In this document: in pieces, positions 1 to 6,683 of the stretch
Numbering within the stretch: position 1 is the stretch's first letter
Layout of the letters: the number at the start of each line of letters is the position of its first letter
NCBI GenBank assembly: GCA_028275745.1
Contig: JAPWUB010000001.1
Location: 1 to 38,949 of the forward strand
DNA: 38,949 nt
Direction of reading: 5' to 3'
From: Desulfurococcales archaeon
GTDB lineage: Archaea > Thermoproteota > Thermoprotei_A > Sulfolobales > Ignisphaeraceae
Notes under the pieces: generated by a model
Told to the model about the DNA's origin: nothing
Database searches by the model: none
The model's input: only the letters and a program-made list of their open reading frames with translations
Made by a program: the position numbers and the translations under genes

Positions 1-188
1 TGGGGGACATGCTTGTAACTCTTGCCTGCTTAGCTGAGGGAACAACAAGGTATACAACATCAGAGCTTACTTTACATACACAAACTGTGCTAAAAATAGC
101 TAAGGACGTTGCTGGCTGTAGCTATAGCATTGAGAAGCTAGGCTCAAAATACCTTGTAGAGATTAGTGGGATAGGATTCTCAACTTAA
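1..188 (+). CDS. rtcA: RNA 3'-terminal phosphate cyclase, C-terminal fragment
   Basis: An open frame enters from the left edge (codons start at base 3) and stops with TAA at 186-188, giving about 61 C-terminal residues. The stretch GDMLVTLACLAEGTT followed by SELTLHTQT resembles the last part of the RtcA fold, where a D-x(n)-LA segment is followed by the conserved TLHT/TLHA motif. The family converts RNA 3'-phosphates to 2',3'-cyclic phosphates using ATP. The active-site part lies outside the window, so activity cannot be judged. A non-catalytic Rcl1-like relative is possible, but those are eukaryotic. The gene is convergent with the L37e gene, three bases away. Confidence 0.72.
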   Translation, partial: GDMLVTLACLAEGTTRYTTSELTLHTQTVLKIAKDVAGCSYSIEKLGSKYLVEISGIGFST

Positions 189-191
189 TTC

Positions 192-377
192 CTACTTTAT
201 CCTAACCCTATTGTACTTCTTGTTCTGCCAACTATACCTCCTCATCTTACTAGATCTACCAAAACCACATGCTGCGCAGTAGCCCTTTGCAACATTAAAT
301 GCTACTCTTCCACAGCGCCTACACTTAATGTGTGTAACTTTCTTGCTTCTCTTACCCATTGACGGTGTGCCTTTCAA
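192..377 (-). CDS. rpl37e: Large ribosomal subunit protein eL37 (L37e)
   Basis: A small basic ribosomal protein of about 61 aa. The zinc-ribbon cysteines are visible as CRRCG and, 14 residues on, CAACG, followed by the [11 protein letters not shown] tail typical of archaeal L37e. I choose the TTG start at 377: the family begins [10 protein letters not shown], and a full GAGGTGA ribosome-binding site lies at 389-383, five bases ahead. The in-frame GTG at 386 sits inside that site and so cannot be the start. The gene lies 37 bases behind the LSm gene on the same strand, the usual archaeal LSm-L37e operon. Confidence 0.95.
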   Translation of the reverse strand: MKGTPSMGKRSKKVTHIKCRRCGRVAFNVAKGYCAACGFGRSSKMRRYSWQNKKYNRVRIK

Positions 378-414
378 ATGCCTCACCTCATATCAGTATC
401 TTTACCTAGCTGAG

Positions 415-651
415 TTACATTGGCGAGATAACTACTATGTTCTCGCCTCTTATAAGTACTGTTCCAAGCTTTCTCCAGCTCCCATCATTCATTTCTTCCT
501 CAGCGTTATCAAGTACTACATTTAGGTGCATGTCGTAACTTCTCAGCCTTCCTCTAATAGATTTACCTCCTCTAAGCTTTATCAGGACCATTTGCCCTAA
601 GCTCTCAGCCAAGATTTTGTGTGCTGTATCAGGAGTTTGATTAGCGCTCAT
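415..651 (-). CDS. Sm-like archaeal RNA-binding protein (LSm)
   Basis: 78 aa. The Sm1 motif (LGQMVLIKLRGGKSIRGRL, then SYDMHLNVVL) and the Sm2 motif (VLIRGENIVVI) are both clear. Members form heptameric rings that bind U-rich RNA. I choose the ATG at 651. An in-frame GTG exists at 669, but the TATA element at 691-698 places the transcript start near 668, and GAGG at 664-661 sits nine bases before the ATG. First gene of the LSm-L37e operon, which couples RNA binding to ribosome synthesis in many archaea. Confidence 0.94.
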   Translation of the reverse strand: MSANQTPDTAHKILAESLGQMVLIKLRGGKSIRGRLRSYDMHLNVVLDNAEEEMNDGSWRKLGTVLIRGENIVVISPM

Positions 652-690
652 AGCCTTAATCCTCAGCACACAGCTCTTAATGAGGTAGGG

Positions 691-698
691 TTATAAAC
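691..698. promoter_or_regulatory. Shared divergent TATA element
   Basis: TTATAAAC on the plus strand reads GTTTATAA on the minus strand. It is correctly placed for both neighbours: about 26 bases ahead of a minus-strand start near 668 (LSm) and of a plus-strand start near 720 (phosphodiesterase ATG at 740). The 88-bp gap between the two start codons holds no other AT-rich element as good. Seen by eye only. Confidence 0.55.
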
Positions 699-739
699 TT
701 TTGCTCTACTCGTTTAATGGTTGTAAGGGCTGAGCATCA

Positions 740-1249
740 ATGATTTTAGGAATTATGAGTGATACTCATGACAATATCGAGGCAGTGTCAAAGGCTCTTG
801 AAATCTTCAGAAAGCATAATGTTGAAGCAATTATACATTTAGGAGATATCGTATCACCTTTCACACTAATGAAGATTGTAGAATTCCCAGCAAGAATAGT
901 CGTTGTTCTAGGCAATAATGATGGCGATGAAGCTCTCCTAAGAGAAATAGCTATGAAGGCAGGCGCAGTCGTGCGCAAGTATGTGCATATAATGGAGATA
1001 AGCAAGAGAAAAACCCTCCTAATGCACGGATTTGGCAACATAGAGACCACACTCACACTAGTTAATGCACTAGCACAAAGCAACATATTTGACGTGATTC
1101 TCTATGGTCATACACATAAAATAGATGCTCGTGTAGTAGGTAAAACCCTAGTCATTAACCCTGGTGAAGTCTGCGGCTATATAACCGGAAAACGAAGCGT
1201 AGCAATACTTGACACAGTCACGTTAGAGTATAGAATTATAGAATTTTGA
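740..1249 (+). CDS. MJ0936/YfcE-type metallophosphoesterase
   Basis: 169 aa, a full-length compact calcineurin-like phosphodiesterase. All metal-ligand motifs are present in order: SDTHDN at 7-12, HLGDIV near 33, GNNDG near 58, LMHGFG near 94 and GHTHK near 123. The family hydrolyses small phosphodiesters such as bis-pNPP and cyclic nucleotides with two Mn or Ni ions; the true substrate here is unknown. Transcribed divergently from the LSm-L37e operon. Cytoplasmic, with no signal peptide. Confidence 0.9.
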   Translation: MILGIMSDTHDNIEAVSKALEIFRKHNVEAIIHLGDIVSPFTLMKIVEFPARIVVVLGNNDGDEALLREIAMKAGAVVRKYVHIMEISKRKTLLMHGFGNIETTLTLVNALAQSNIFDVILYGHTHKIDARVVGKTLVINPGEVCGYITGKRSVAILDTVTLEYRIIEF

Positions 1250-1305
1250 TATAGGGTTATTAGCCTACACAAAATCTAGACAAATGGTAGAGCAAAATAG
1301 AGGGT

Positions 1306-1396
1306 GGCCGCGGTAGCTCAGCCTGGTAGAGCGCGGGACTGTGGGGCAAAAGGCGCAGAGATCCCGAGGTCCCGGGTTCAAATCCCGGCCGCGGCC
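1306..1396 (+). tRNA. tRNA-His (GTG) with a 16-nt intron
   Basis: Acceptor GCCGCGG (1307-1313) pairs with CCGCGGC (1389-1395). The T arm CCGGG-TTCAAAT-CCCGG is at 1372-1388. The anticodon stem CGGGA/TCCCG is at 1334-1338 and 1362-1366. Anticodon GTG is at 1341-1343. G at 1306 supplies the histidine-specific G-1 opposite discriminator C1396. A 16-nt intron (1345-1360) follows position 37. It forms a canonical bulge-helix-bulge: central helix 1339-1342 with 1355-1358, and 3-nt bulges GGG and AGA with the cut sites between their second and third bases. CCA is not encoded (CCT follows), unlike the other four tRNAs here. Confidence 0.96.
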
Positions 1397-1461
1397 CTAA
1401 ATCAATTTTAACCCACCAAGTAATATCTTAGTTGCCCTAAGAATAAAAGTAGGTGTGCATC

Positions 1462-1668
1462 ATGACAAACTTTAAGAAGTATAAGGAAGCTCTAGAGAAG
1501 TTAGGACTTAAACAGTTAGATGTTTATAGGCTTAAAAACAAAGACATTATCAGAGCTCTTAGACTTAATGATAACAAAGTACTATTAGTAGAGTTACCCA
1601 AGCATAGAGAAGAGATTAGTGTAGAAGAGTTTATAAACATTGTCAGATCCAAAATTGAAACCAAGTAA
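1462..1668 (+). CDS. Small basic hypothetical protein
   Basis: 68 aa starting at ATG 1462, six bases after AGGTG; the in-frame GTG at 1453 overlaps that site. The protein is rich in Lys, Glu and Leu, with an N-terminal helix (FKKYKEALEKLGLKQLDVYRL), a middle that looks like beta strands (RALRLNDNKVLLVELPK) and a final helix. I do not recognise the family. Coding is supported by the ribosome-binding site, by codon use like the neighbours and by a sensible predicted fold. It lies between tRNA-His and the H/ACA candidate. No membrane segment or cysteine pair. Confidence 0.6.
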   Translation: MTNFKKYKEALEKLGLKQLDVYRLKNKDIIRALRLNDNKVLLVELPKHREEISVEEFINIVRSKIETK

Positions 1669-1776
1669 ACTTTATAAAACAAATTACGTTAATTTTGAAC
1701 CATACTTGCAGGTATTAAGGTTACAACCAAGTTATTGTCTGTAAAATCATCGTTTTATTGCTACACCGTTTTATCT

Positions 1777-1860
1777 GGTTGTACCCCGCCGGACCGATCT
1801 CTCCACATTTCCATACCCATCCACGGGTCTTTCGGAGAGATGTGAGGCGGCGGGGCACCA
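1777..1860 (-). ncRNA. H/ACA-type pseudouridylation guide sRNA (candidate)
   Basis: Read on the minus strand. A 9-bp lower stem (1856-1848 with 1791-1783; eight Watson-Crick pairs and one G-U) encloses an internal loop and an 8-bp upper stem (1841-1834 with 1804-1797), with a GA-rich apical part where a kink-turn would sit. ACA (1782-1780) follows the lower stem and is three bases from the likely 3' end, as the class requires; 14 nt separate the upper stem from ACA, the standard spacing. The loop arms CCTCAC (5') and CGGTC (3') complement GACCG-U-C-GUGAG, a sequence I recall as conserved in archaeal 23S rRNA just 3' of the peptidyl-transferase loop. A weak TATA-like TAAATA lies at 1882-1877. 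Ends are approximate. Confidence 0.75.
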
Positions 1861-1960
1861 ACTCTTTATAGAGCAGTATTTAGGGTAAAAAGTCTTCGCA
1901 TTTCTTTGCTTCTGTGCAATGAAACTAAGCCAGTGTCAGTAATTAGTGGGTCTTGTTGGT

Positions 1961-2057
1961 GGGGCCGTGGTAGCGGGGGGTGGATTTGAACCACCGACCT
2001 CGGGGTTATGAGCCCCGCGGGCTGCCAGGCTGCCCTACCCCGCTATTTTACGGCCCC
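1961..2057 (-). repeat. GC-rich inverted repeat enclosing initiator tRNA
   Basis: The leader GGGGCCG (2057-2051) is perfectly complementary to CGGCCCC (1967-1961), which directly follows the encoded CCA. An extra T2050-A1968 pair is possible. All seven core pairs are G-C. The precursor could therefore fold into a second helix stacked on the acceptor stem, with a six-base unpaired TAAAAT on the 5' side and no spacer on the 3' side. None of the other four tRNAs in the window has such flanks. Confidence 0.7.
1968..2044 (-). tRNA. Initiator tRNA-Met (CAT), CCA encoded
   Basis: Minus strand. Acceptor AGCGGGG (2044-2038) pairs with CCCCGCT (1978-1972), discriminator A1971, and CCA is encoded at 1970-1968. 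The anticodon stem is CGGGG/CCCCG with loop CTCATAA; the anticodon complement ATG is at 2008-2010. The A1:U72 pair and the GGG/CCC run in the anticodon stem mark it as the initiator rather than elongator Met. A palindromic TATA element CTTATAAG (2084-2091) sits about 26 bases ahead of a transcript start near 2062. The tRNA is bracketed by a GC-rich inverted repeat. Confidence 0.95.
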
Positions 2058-2103
2058 ATTACTATATTCAGATACCTGCCAGGCTTATAAGTGCTTTGAG
2101 GTA

Positions 2104-2745
2104 TTACAATGCTGTGGTGCTGGTTGATGAAATTAACTTCTTTATCTCTACTAGCTTTGGTTTTAAGTTCCTTATACGAATCTTCAATATGTTTGTAAGT
2201 CTCTGCATATGAACCTTGCTTACACCTGTAACCTTTGCTATTTCCTCTGTATCTGCCTCGCCATTTATTAAGAGCTCTTTTAGTAGTAATGCCAACGCTA
2301 CTTTTCCTCTGAACGTTCTTGAAGATAGTATTGGGTCGCCTTCAATTATCTCTAGAAGACTTTTGACAATACTATCTTTTTCAACAAGTTCTTTTAGGTT
2401 TGCATCATATACATGTACGAATACTCTAGCCTTTCCACCACTAAGTCTTGTCTTGAGCGCCTCAACATCTACACGAACATTTCTTCTACAGCGCTTGGCA
2501 TAGCTTTCATATACCTTGACCTCCTCCTCATATTTTAAAAGCTTGCGCAAGTTATACTTAGCACTTCTGCTTCTTAATGCACCCCTCACATTCCTTGAAA
2601 TCTCTTCTTCCTCGACTTTTGGTGGTACTCCAATGAGCTGTTCAGGAAATATGTCCTCAATGACTGTTCCACAGTTTGCGCACACAATGTATCCTCGGAT
2701 ATAGTCGTAAACAACATTGAGAGATCCACAGTAGGGGCATTTCAT
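2104..2745 (-). CDS. Short TFB-like protein with intact zinc ribbon
   Basis: 213 aa, against about 300 for a full TFB. A complete TFIIB-type zinc ribbon is present (C3, C6, C22, C25). A charged linker with RGALRSRSAKYN sits where the B-reader/linker would be. The C-terminal half ends in a helical domain with EEIAKVTGVSKVHMQRLTNILK, resembling the recognition helix of one cyclin repeat. There is no clear second repeat. It could act as an accessory initiation factor, like crenarchaeal TFB3-type truncated paralogues; that role is inference. TATA TTTTATATAG at 2790-2781 is 26 bases before a start near 2759, leaving a short leader before ATG 2745. Confidence 0.72.
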   Translation of the reverse strand: MKCPYCGSLNVVYDYIRGYIVCANCGTVIEDIFPEQLIGVPPKVEEEEISRNVRGALRSRSAKYNLRKLLKYEEEVKVYESYAKRCRRNVRVDVEALKTRLSGGKARVFVHVYDANLKELVEKDSIVKSLLEIIEGDPILSSRTFRGKVALALLLKELLINGEADTEEIAKVTGVSKVHMQRLTNILKIRIRNLKPKLVEIKKLISSTSTTAL

Positions 2746-2780
2746 GATAAACGCCAGAAATGTATGAGTATAGAACGAGA

Positions 2781-2790
2781 CTATATAAAA
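2781..2790 (-). promoter_or_regulatory. TATA element of the TFB-like gene
   Basis: TTTTATATAG on the minus strand. The predicted start near 2759 leaves about 14 leader bases before the ATG at 2745. Confidence 0.55.
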
Positions 2791-2871
2791 TGGTGTGTAA
2801 TGTTCTATTCATACACGCTCAGTGTGAACCGAAACTATTCAGAAGCTACAAAGCTTTGCTTGTTTAAAGCG

Positions 2872-2928
2872 CTTCTCAGCAATCATATGCTTCATCATGT
2901 AGGCAGCCTGGGATCCATCATCATCAAA
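2872..2928 (-). ncRNA. C/D box 2'-O-methylation guide sRNA (candidate)
   Basis: Minus strand, about 55 nt, in the gap between the TFB-like gene and pcn. Boxes appear in order with archaeal spacing: C ATGATGA (2924-2918), 11-nt guide, D' CTGC (2906-2903, one mismatch to CTGA), 4-nt spacer, C' ATGATGA (2898-2892, perfect), 12-nt guide, D CTGA (2879-2876). The D guide would direct methylation of the C in CAAUC within target CAAUCAUAUGCU. The D' guide would target the fifth base of CCUGGGAUCCA. I cannot name either target. The RNA would assemble with L7Ae and with the Nop5 and fibrillarin encoded at 11456-13439. Ends are approximate. Confidence 0.68.
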
Positions 2929-2960
2929 GTTCTGCTCTCGATAAATTAATACTGCAAGCT

Positions 2961-2970
2961 GCTTTAAAAC
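2961..2970 (+). promoter_or_regulatory. TATA element of pcn
   Basis: GCTTTAAAAC lies about 26 bases ahead of a start near 2992. The leader then carries GGGGG (2997-3001) six bases before the pcn ATG at 3008. Confidence 0.5.
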
Positions 2971-3007
2971 TAATTATGGAAAGTAGAACTGTAATTGGGG
3001 GCAAACT

Positions 3008-3772
3008 ATGAGTACGCTACTTACAATACAACCCAAGATTCTGTTCTCGTACCCAAGTGCAAAAGACTTTACAAATGTGCTGAAAACAATTTCAGAGATT
3101 GTTGAAGAGGTACTGTTTGAGGTGAGCACCTCAGGATTAAGTGTTAAAGCATTGGATCCAAGCAGGGTAGCACTTCTACGTGTTGAGTTACCTGCAGAAG
3201 CGTTTCAGGAATTCAAAGCCGAGCAAGAGCTAAAAATTGGGTTGGCTGTTGGCAACTTGGTGAAGGTGTTGAAGAACTTAAAGAAGGGGGATAAAATTAC
3301 AATTGCAGCAAATGAAGAGTTTGTTGAAGTTGTTGTAGAGGGAACAACTACAAGAAGATATAAGTTTAGAAACATTGAGGTGATGTCGGAAGAAGTACCA
3401 GAAATAAAGCCAGAGTTTGATGTAGAGGCTTCAGCTACAGCATCAGTTGTAAGAACAATTATTTCAGAACTAGCCTCGCTCACGTCTACAATAGGCTTAT
3501 CAGCAACAAAAGATGCGCTGGTCTTCATCGATTTAGATACAAAGAAGGTTAGTCATAGAATAACACAAGCGTCAGGTAATTTGATTTCACTTAACCTAAA
3601 GAAAGAAGAGCAGATTACTGTTCCCTACGATAGCGAGTACCTATCAAAAATAGTCGATATTCTGCGTCTGGGTTCTGTAGTTGATATAAAGTTTGGATCG
3701 GAAGCACCATTATATATGGCGCTACAGTTCTCAGGAGGAAAGGCAGAGTACCTCTTGGCGGCAAAGATCTAG
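3008..3772 (+). CDS. pcn: DNA polymerase sliding clamp (PCNA)
   Basis: 254 aa, the normal PCNA length, with both clamp domains. Signature stretches include GLSVKALDPSRVALLRVELP in domain 1, the interdomain connector around EVPEIKP and the C-terminal ALQFSGGKAEYLLAAKI. It encircles DNA and tethers polymerase, ligase and FEN1 through PIP boxes. Many crenarchaea have three PCNA genes forming a heterotrimer; one copy alone cannot tell which subunit this is. Its last four bases overlap the end of priL on the other strand, so two replisome genes converge tail to tail. Confidence 0.96.
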   Translation: MSTLLTIQPKILFSYPSAKDFTNVLKTISEIVEEVLFEVSTSGLSVKALDPSRVALLRVELPAEAFQEFKAEQELKIGLAVGNLVKVLKNLKKGDKITIAANEEFVEVVVEGTTTRRYKFRNIEVMSEEVPEIKPEFDVEASATASVVRTIISELASLTSTIGLSATKDALVFIDLDTKKVSHRITQASGNLISLNLKKEEQITVPYDSEYLSKIVDILRLGSVVDIKFGSEAPLYMALQFSGGKAEYLLAAKI

Positions 3773-4962
3773 TCATTTTTGCTTGTTAGTTTAATCATTT
3801 TATAGGGGTAAGCTAGGGGATTCTTAACTCTGCAATCCCATTTACACATATTTAGTGTTTTCATTGTTGCACAACTGTAGGGTAAGTACTTCTTTTTCGA
3901 GCCTCTCAATCCCTGTAAATGCTCTATTTGGTATCTCGTAATCTTTTCATTAAAGTCTGGGCTATGCTTAAATAAGTCAATTATAACCTCTGGTGATATA
4001 TTAAGATTGATTAAGAATGTTGCTAGGGCAAATCTTTGGTGGTGCGTGAGGTTTTCGCCTTTAAGCAATAGGTTAAGAATGTTATTAATACATGGCGGAA
4101 AATACTTTTCAGCAATCTTTACAAGCTCTTCTACGTTCTTGATGTTTGCAAAAAGCTCTTTTAATCTATGTATATGTTCTTGTTCAGATATAGTAATGGA
4201 ATCTGCGTCCTCCTTACCTTTACCAGAGGTATTAAGATCAGCAACGCCTTTTGTAGGTATCTCTAAAGCTTCTTCAAACTTCCTTAGAATTTCTTCAACC
4301 TCACCACCTTTCAGCGTGCATGAACTTGAGAGCTGACTAATTTTTGAGACGAGGGCATGCCTAAGATACTCAGCTATAAGTCTTACTATCTTTACTTTAC
4401 TGTCTACATAAATATATCCCTTAGCTATGGGGAATGCCACGAGTTTCCAACTTTCTTCCGTTAGTAAAGTTCTTGCTAACTTAAGGTAATGGTATAGAGG
4501 CATTCTGTAATTGAAACATAAAGCCCCTATCTGTGCATTATTTGCAGATTTTACAACAATGTAATGGGTTTCCAGAGCACACGGCTTATACTCAATTTCT
4601 ACACCTAGTGCACGTGCAACGGTCACAATATCTAGATCAGAAAGTTTGTTGAGCAACTCTTGTAAAGACATAGCAACTTTATGTACCAGTCTATTTAGTA
4701 TAATGGTGTATTGCGAGAATTGTGTAAGTATAATAAACAACGCGGCAATGTACTTGTCATCAACTTTAACGAGAAGGTCTACAAGTTCATGTTCGCTCAA
4801 ATTCTTTATTTTCTGAGCAAGAGAAATTGCATCTGCGCTTATCTCTACAAACATTCTGATATCTTCAATAAAGAATTGCTTGAAAAGTTCATTACATGAG
4901 CTTGCATTCAAGAAAGAACTAATTACAGTAAGTAAGGTCATTTTACGATTCACTTTATTCAT
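3769..4962 (-). CDS. priL: DNA primase large subunit PriL
   Basis: 397 aa. The C-terminal half carries the four iron-sulfur cysteines of the PriL family at about residues 291 (FPPC), 364 (SC), 373 (MC) and 377 (DC), with the conserved LTHHQRFALATFL helix between. The variable N-terminal part (about 1-260) resembles other PriL only in its helical character. PriL binds the catalytic PriS and helps it start and count RNA primers. The gene follows the 150-residue unknown gene by six bases, so the two are probably co-transcribed, and it overlaps pcn convergently by four bases. priS is not in the window. Confidence 0.88.
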   Translation of the reverse strand: MNKVNRKMTLLTVISSFLNASSCNELFKQFFIEDIRMFVEISADAISLAQKIKNLSEHELVDLLVKVDDKYIAALFIILTQFSQYTIILNRLVHKVAMSLQELLNKLSDLDIVTVARALGVEIEYKPCALETHYIVVKSANNAQIGALCFNYRMPLYHYLKLARTLLTEESWKLVAFPIAKGYIYVDSKVKIVRLIAEYLRHALVSKISQLSSSCTLKGGEVEEILRKFEEALEIPTKGVADLNTSGKGKEDADSITISEQEHIHRLKELFANIKNVEELVKIAEKYFPPCINNILNLLLKGENLTHHQRFALATFLINLNISPEVIIDLFKHSPDFNEKITRYQIEHLQGLRGSKKKYLPYSCATMKTLNMCKWDCRVKNPLAYPYKMIKLTSKND

Positions 4963-4968
4963 AACTTG

Positions 4969-5421
4969 TTAATGTTTCTGTTCGCACTCTCTATAAATTT
5001 TAAGAATAAGATCCTTTATTTGCATACCCACAGCTCCAAAACTATTAACTTTAATGCATTTATGCATGTTTGCCGCGGTTTTCTCATTTATGACTTCTAC
5101 CAGTAATAATGGATTTATTGGAGGGTCAGGCAACTCTGGAAAAGGTTTTTCTTTACCTAAGTAAATCCATTTTAAATTTGATCCTTCCTTCTTAAGTATA
5201 TACCAATATCTGCCAAAGTAGTAGTAAAGTCTTTTCTCACCGTAGGGATACTTCCTCACAACAATATGTAGTGGTTTTAAGTATACACCAAAGCGTTTAA
5301 TTGTTCTGTTATACTCATATAATGCCTGTCTATAGCTATCGAGGAGTATGGCAACAATTTTCTTCATACACGAACTATCTACGCATACCGTGTATTCGCT
5401 GCTATCTCTGTTTCCAGGCAT
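4969..5421 (-). CDS. Unknown small protein upstream of priL
   Basis: 150 aa, not assigned to a family. The centre has an aromatic beta-like block (YPYGEKRLYYYFGRYWYIL, then WIYLGKEKPFPELPDPP). The pattern of Tyr/Trp followed by YLGK is reminiscent of short DNA- or RNA-associated modules. The N-terminal part (CMKKIVAILLDSYRQALYEYNRTIKRFG) looks helical. I choose ATG 5421 because TATATA at 5451-5446 puts the transcript start at about 5422, making the mRNA leaderless; an in-frame ATG at 5439 lies only seven bases from that element. Co-transcription with priL makes a primase accessory role worth testing; homology to the PriX subunit is possible but not visible. Confidence 0.7.
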   Translation of the reverse strand: MPGNRDSSEYTVCVDSSCMKKIVAILLDSYRQALYEYNRTIKRFGVYLKPLHIVVRKYPYGEKRLYYYFGRYWYILKKEGSNLKWIYLGKEKPFPELPDPPINPLLLVEVINEKTAANMHKCIKVNSFGAVGMQIKDLILKIYRECEQKH

Positions 5422-5445
5422 ATTTTTATTAACCCGCATCTAGGG

Positions 5446-5451
5446 TATATA
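5446..5451 (-). promoter_or_regulatory. TATA element of the unknown-priL operon
   Basis: TATATA within AACTATATACCC on the minus strand. It predicts a start at about 5422, one base before the ATG chosen for the first gene. Confidence 0.5.
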
Positions 5452-5543
5452 GTTAAACGTATATCTAATAACACTGAGTCTCATAGCGATTAAGAGCAGT
5501 AAGATAAGTTTTGTTTAAGCAAAGGTAAAGGTAATTGTTGGAA

Positions 5544-6683
5544 TCATCTCTTTTCAAATTCCTCCATTATTACGTGTACTCTACGTATCTTTTCTTCCCC
5601 TACATTAAGATGCAGAAAGTTATCTACAACAATTTCACCGTCCACTAGTACTAACTTAACATTGTAAAATGCATTGTTTAAAGCATTCAATATTGTGAAG
5701 TCTTCCATAGGTATAGGTCCATAAGGAGGATCTCTAAAACTAACAAGTATTATGTCGCTGTGAACCCCTTCAGATATTCTATGCACTCCTATTCTATTAT
5801 TCATTGAATTAAACCTTGTCAGTATTGATATGGGCGTATAGATATCGTTGTTATATATGTGTGTAGGAAGCGATGTCAACAGCTTCTTTGGGTTGAGCAT
5901 TATCGTTTCACGTGTTAGTAATGCGCAAGGAGGTTTCCATCGCGACAAGCTCGTGTAGGCACAATTTTCTGTTGTAGTTATATCAGGGTCTAATATGACT
6001 CGGTTTTTTATACCTTCAAAAACCTTTGGATGCCGAACATAGGCGGCATAATTAACATAAACGAAGATATCCTTCTCATTTATAGTGGTTATGAATTCGC
6101 TTGTAAGCTTATCCGTCTCTTTGTCGTTCTCTATGAGTATGCCTAGGGAAAGTAGTCCTCGTTTTATAGCTTCCATATCTTTACAACTACGTATTACAGT
6201 GTTTACAGCGTTTTCAAGTTCATGAACGCTCGATAAGTTTGCGAAAGGTATTACGATTCTAAATCTAGTCCAAGCATCTGACACTGCACTGGCAATTGCA
6301 CTTAGAAGCTTTTCCAATGGTTCTGGAATGAATGAAATTATAGAGGTTACGCCATTTTGGTTTAATGATGCTAATGAAACCTCTATGAGTGCTTCTGTTT
6401 CAAGCTTTGTTAACGATGATATGCGTTGCATTAGTTCTTGTTTGCTTTTCTGTGTAAATTGGAAGAGATATTCTAAGATGTTACCCATACCCACAGTAAA
6501 CCCTGGTATGGCAACAGCAAAGCTCTCATTAACCACATATTCGGCGAACTCAAGTTCTGGCGGTGGTTCACCTTCGTTGTATGCTACGGTTATGCCACGA
6601 TCTATGTATATATATCCTTTCTTAATGAACGGCCTTCTCTCGTCAAGCGAAAGTATGCTTACACCTTCAATGAGAATCTTCAT
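5544..6683 (-). CDS. Amidohydrolase-fold protein lacking the metal site
   Basis: 379 aa. The architecture matches cytosine-deaminase-like amidohydrolases. An N-terminal beta-sandwich half (GYIYIDRGITVAYNEGEPP) leads to AIPGFTVGMGNILEYLF where the catalytic PGF-x-D/N-x-HxH normally lies. A barrel region follows, and then a C-terminal sandwich half with SDIILVSFRDPP and VLVDGEIVVDN, as in SsnA-type enzymes. The HxH pair is missing, and I see no good substitute for the later His and Asp ligands. It is likely a pseudoenzyme or uses different chemistry. No disruption of the frame, so it is not a pseudogene. Monocistronic by spacing. Confidence 0.65.
   Translation of the reverse strand: MKILIEGVSILSLDERRPFIKKGYIYIDRGITVAYNEGEPPPELEFAEYVVNESFAVAIPGFTVGMGNILEYLFQFTQKSKQELMQRISSLTKLETEALIEVSLASLNQNGVTSIISFIPEPLEKLLSAIASAVSDAWTRFRIVIPFANLSSVHELENAVNTVIRSCKDMEAIKRGLLSLGILIENDKETDKLTSEFITTINEKDIFVYVNYAAYVRHPKVFEGIKNRVILDPDITTTENCAYTSLSRWKPPCALLTRETIMLNPKKLLTSLPTHIYNNDIYTPISILTRFNSMNNRIGVHRISEGVHSDIILVSFRDPPYGPIPMEDFTILNALNNAFYNVKLVLVDGEIVVDNFLHLNVGEEKIRRVHVIMEEFEKR

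Noticed and set aside
1968-2044. Elongator tRNA-Met
   Set aside because: A1:U72 and three G-C pairs at the base of the anticodon stem mark it as the initiator.
2764-2949. Plus-strand 61-codon open frame
   Set aside because: It covers the TFB-like promoter and the C/D guide RNA, has no ribosome-binding site and an odd composition.
4969-5421. Naming the gene priX
   Set aside because: Size and neighbour fit, but no sequence similarity is visible by eye.
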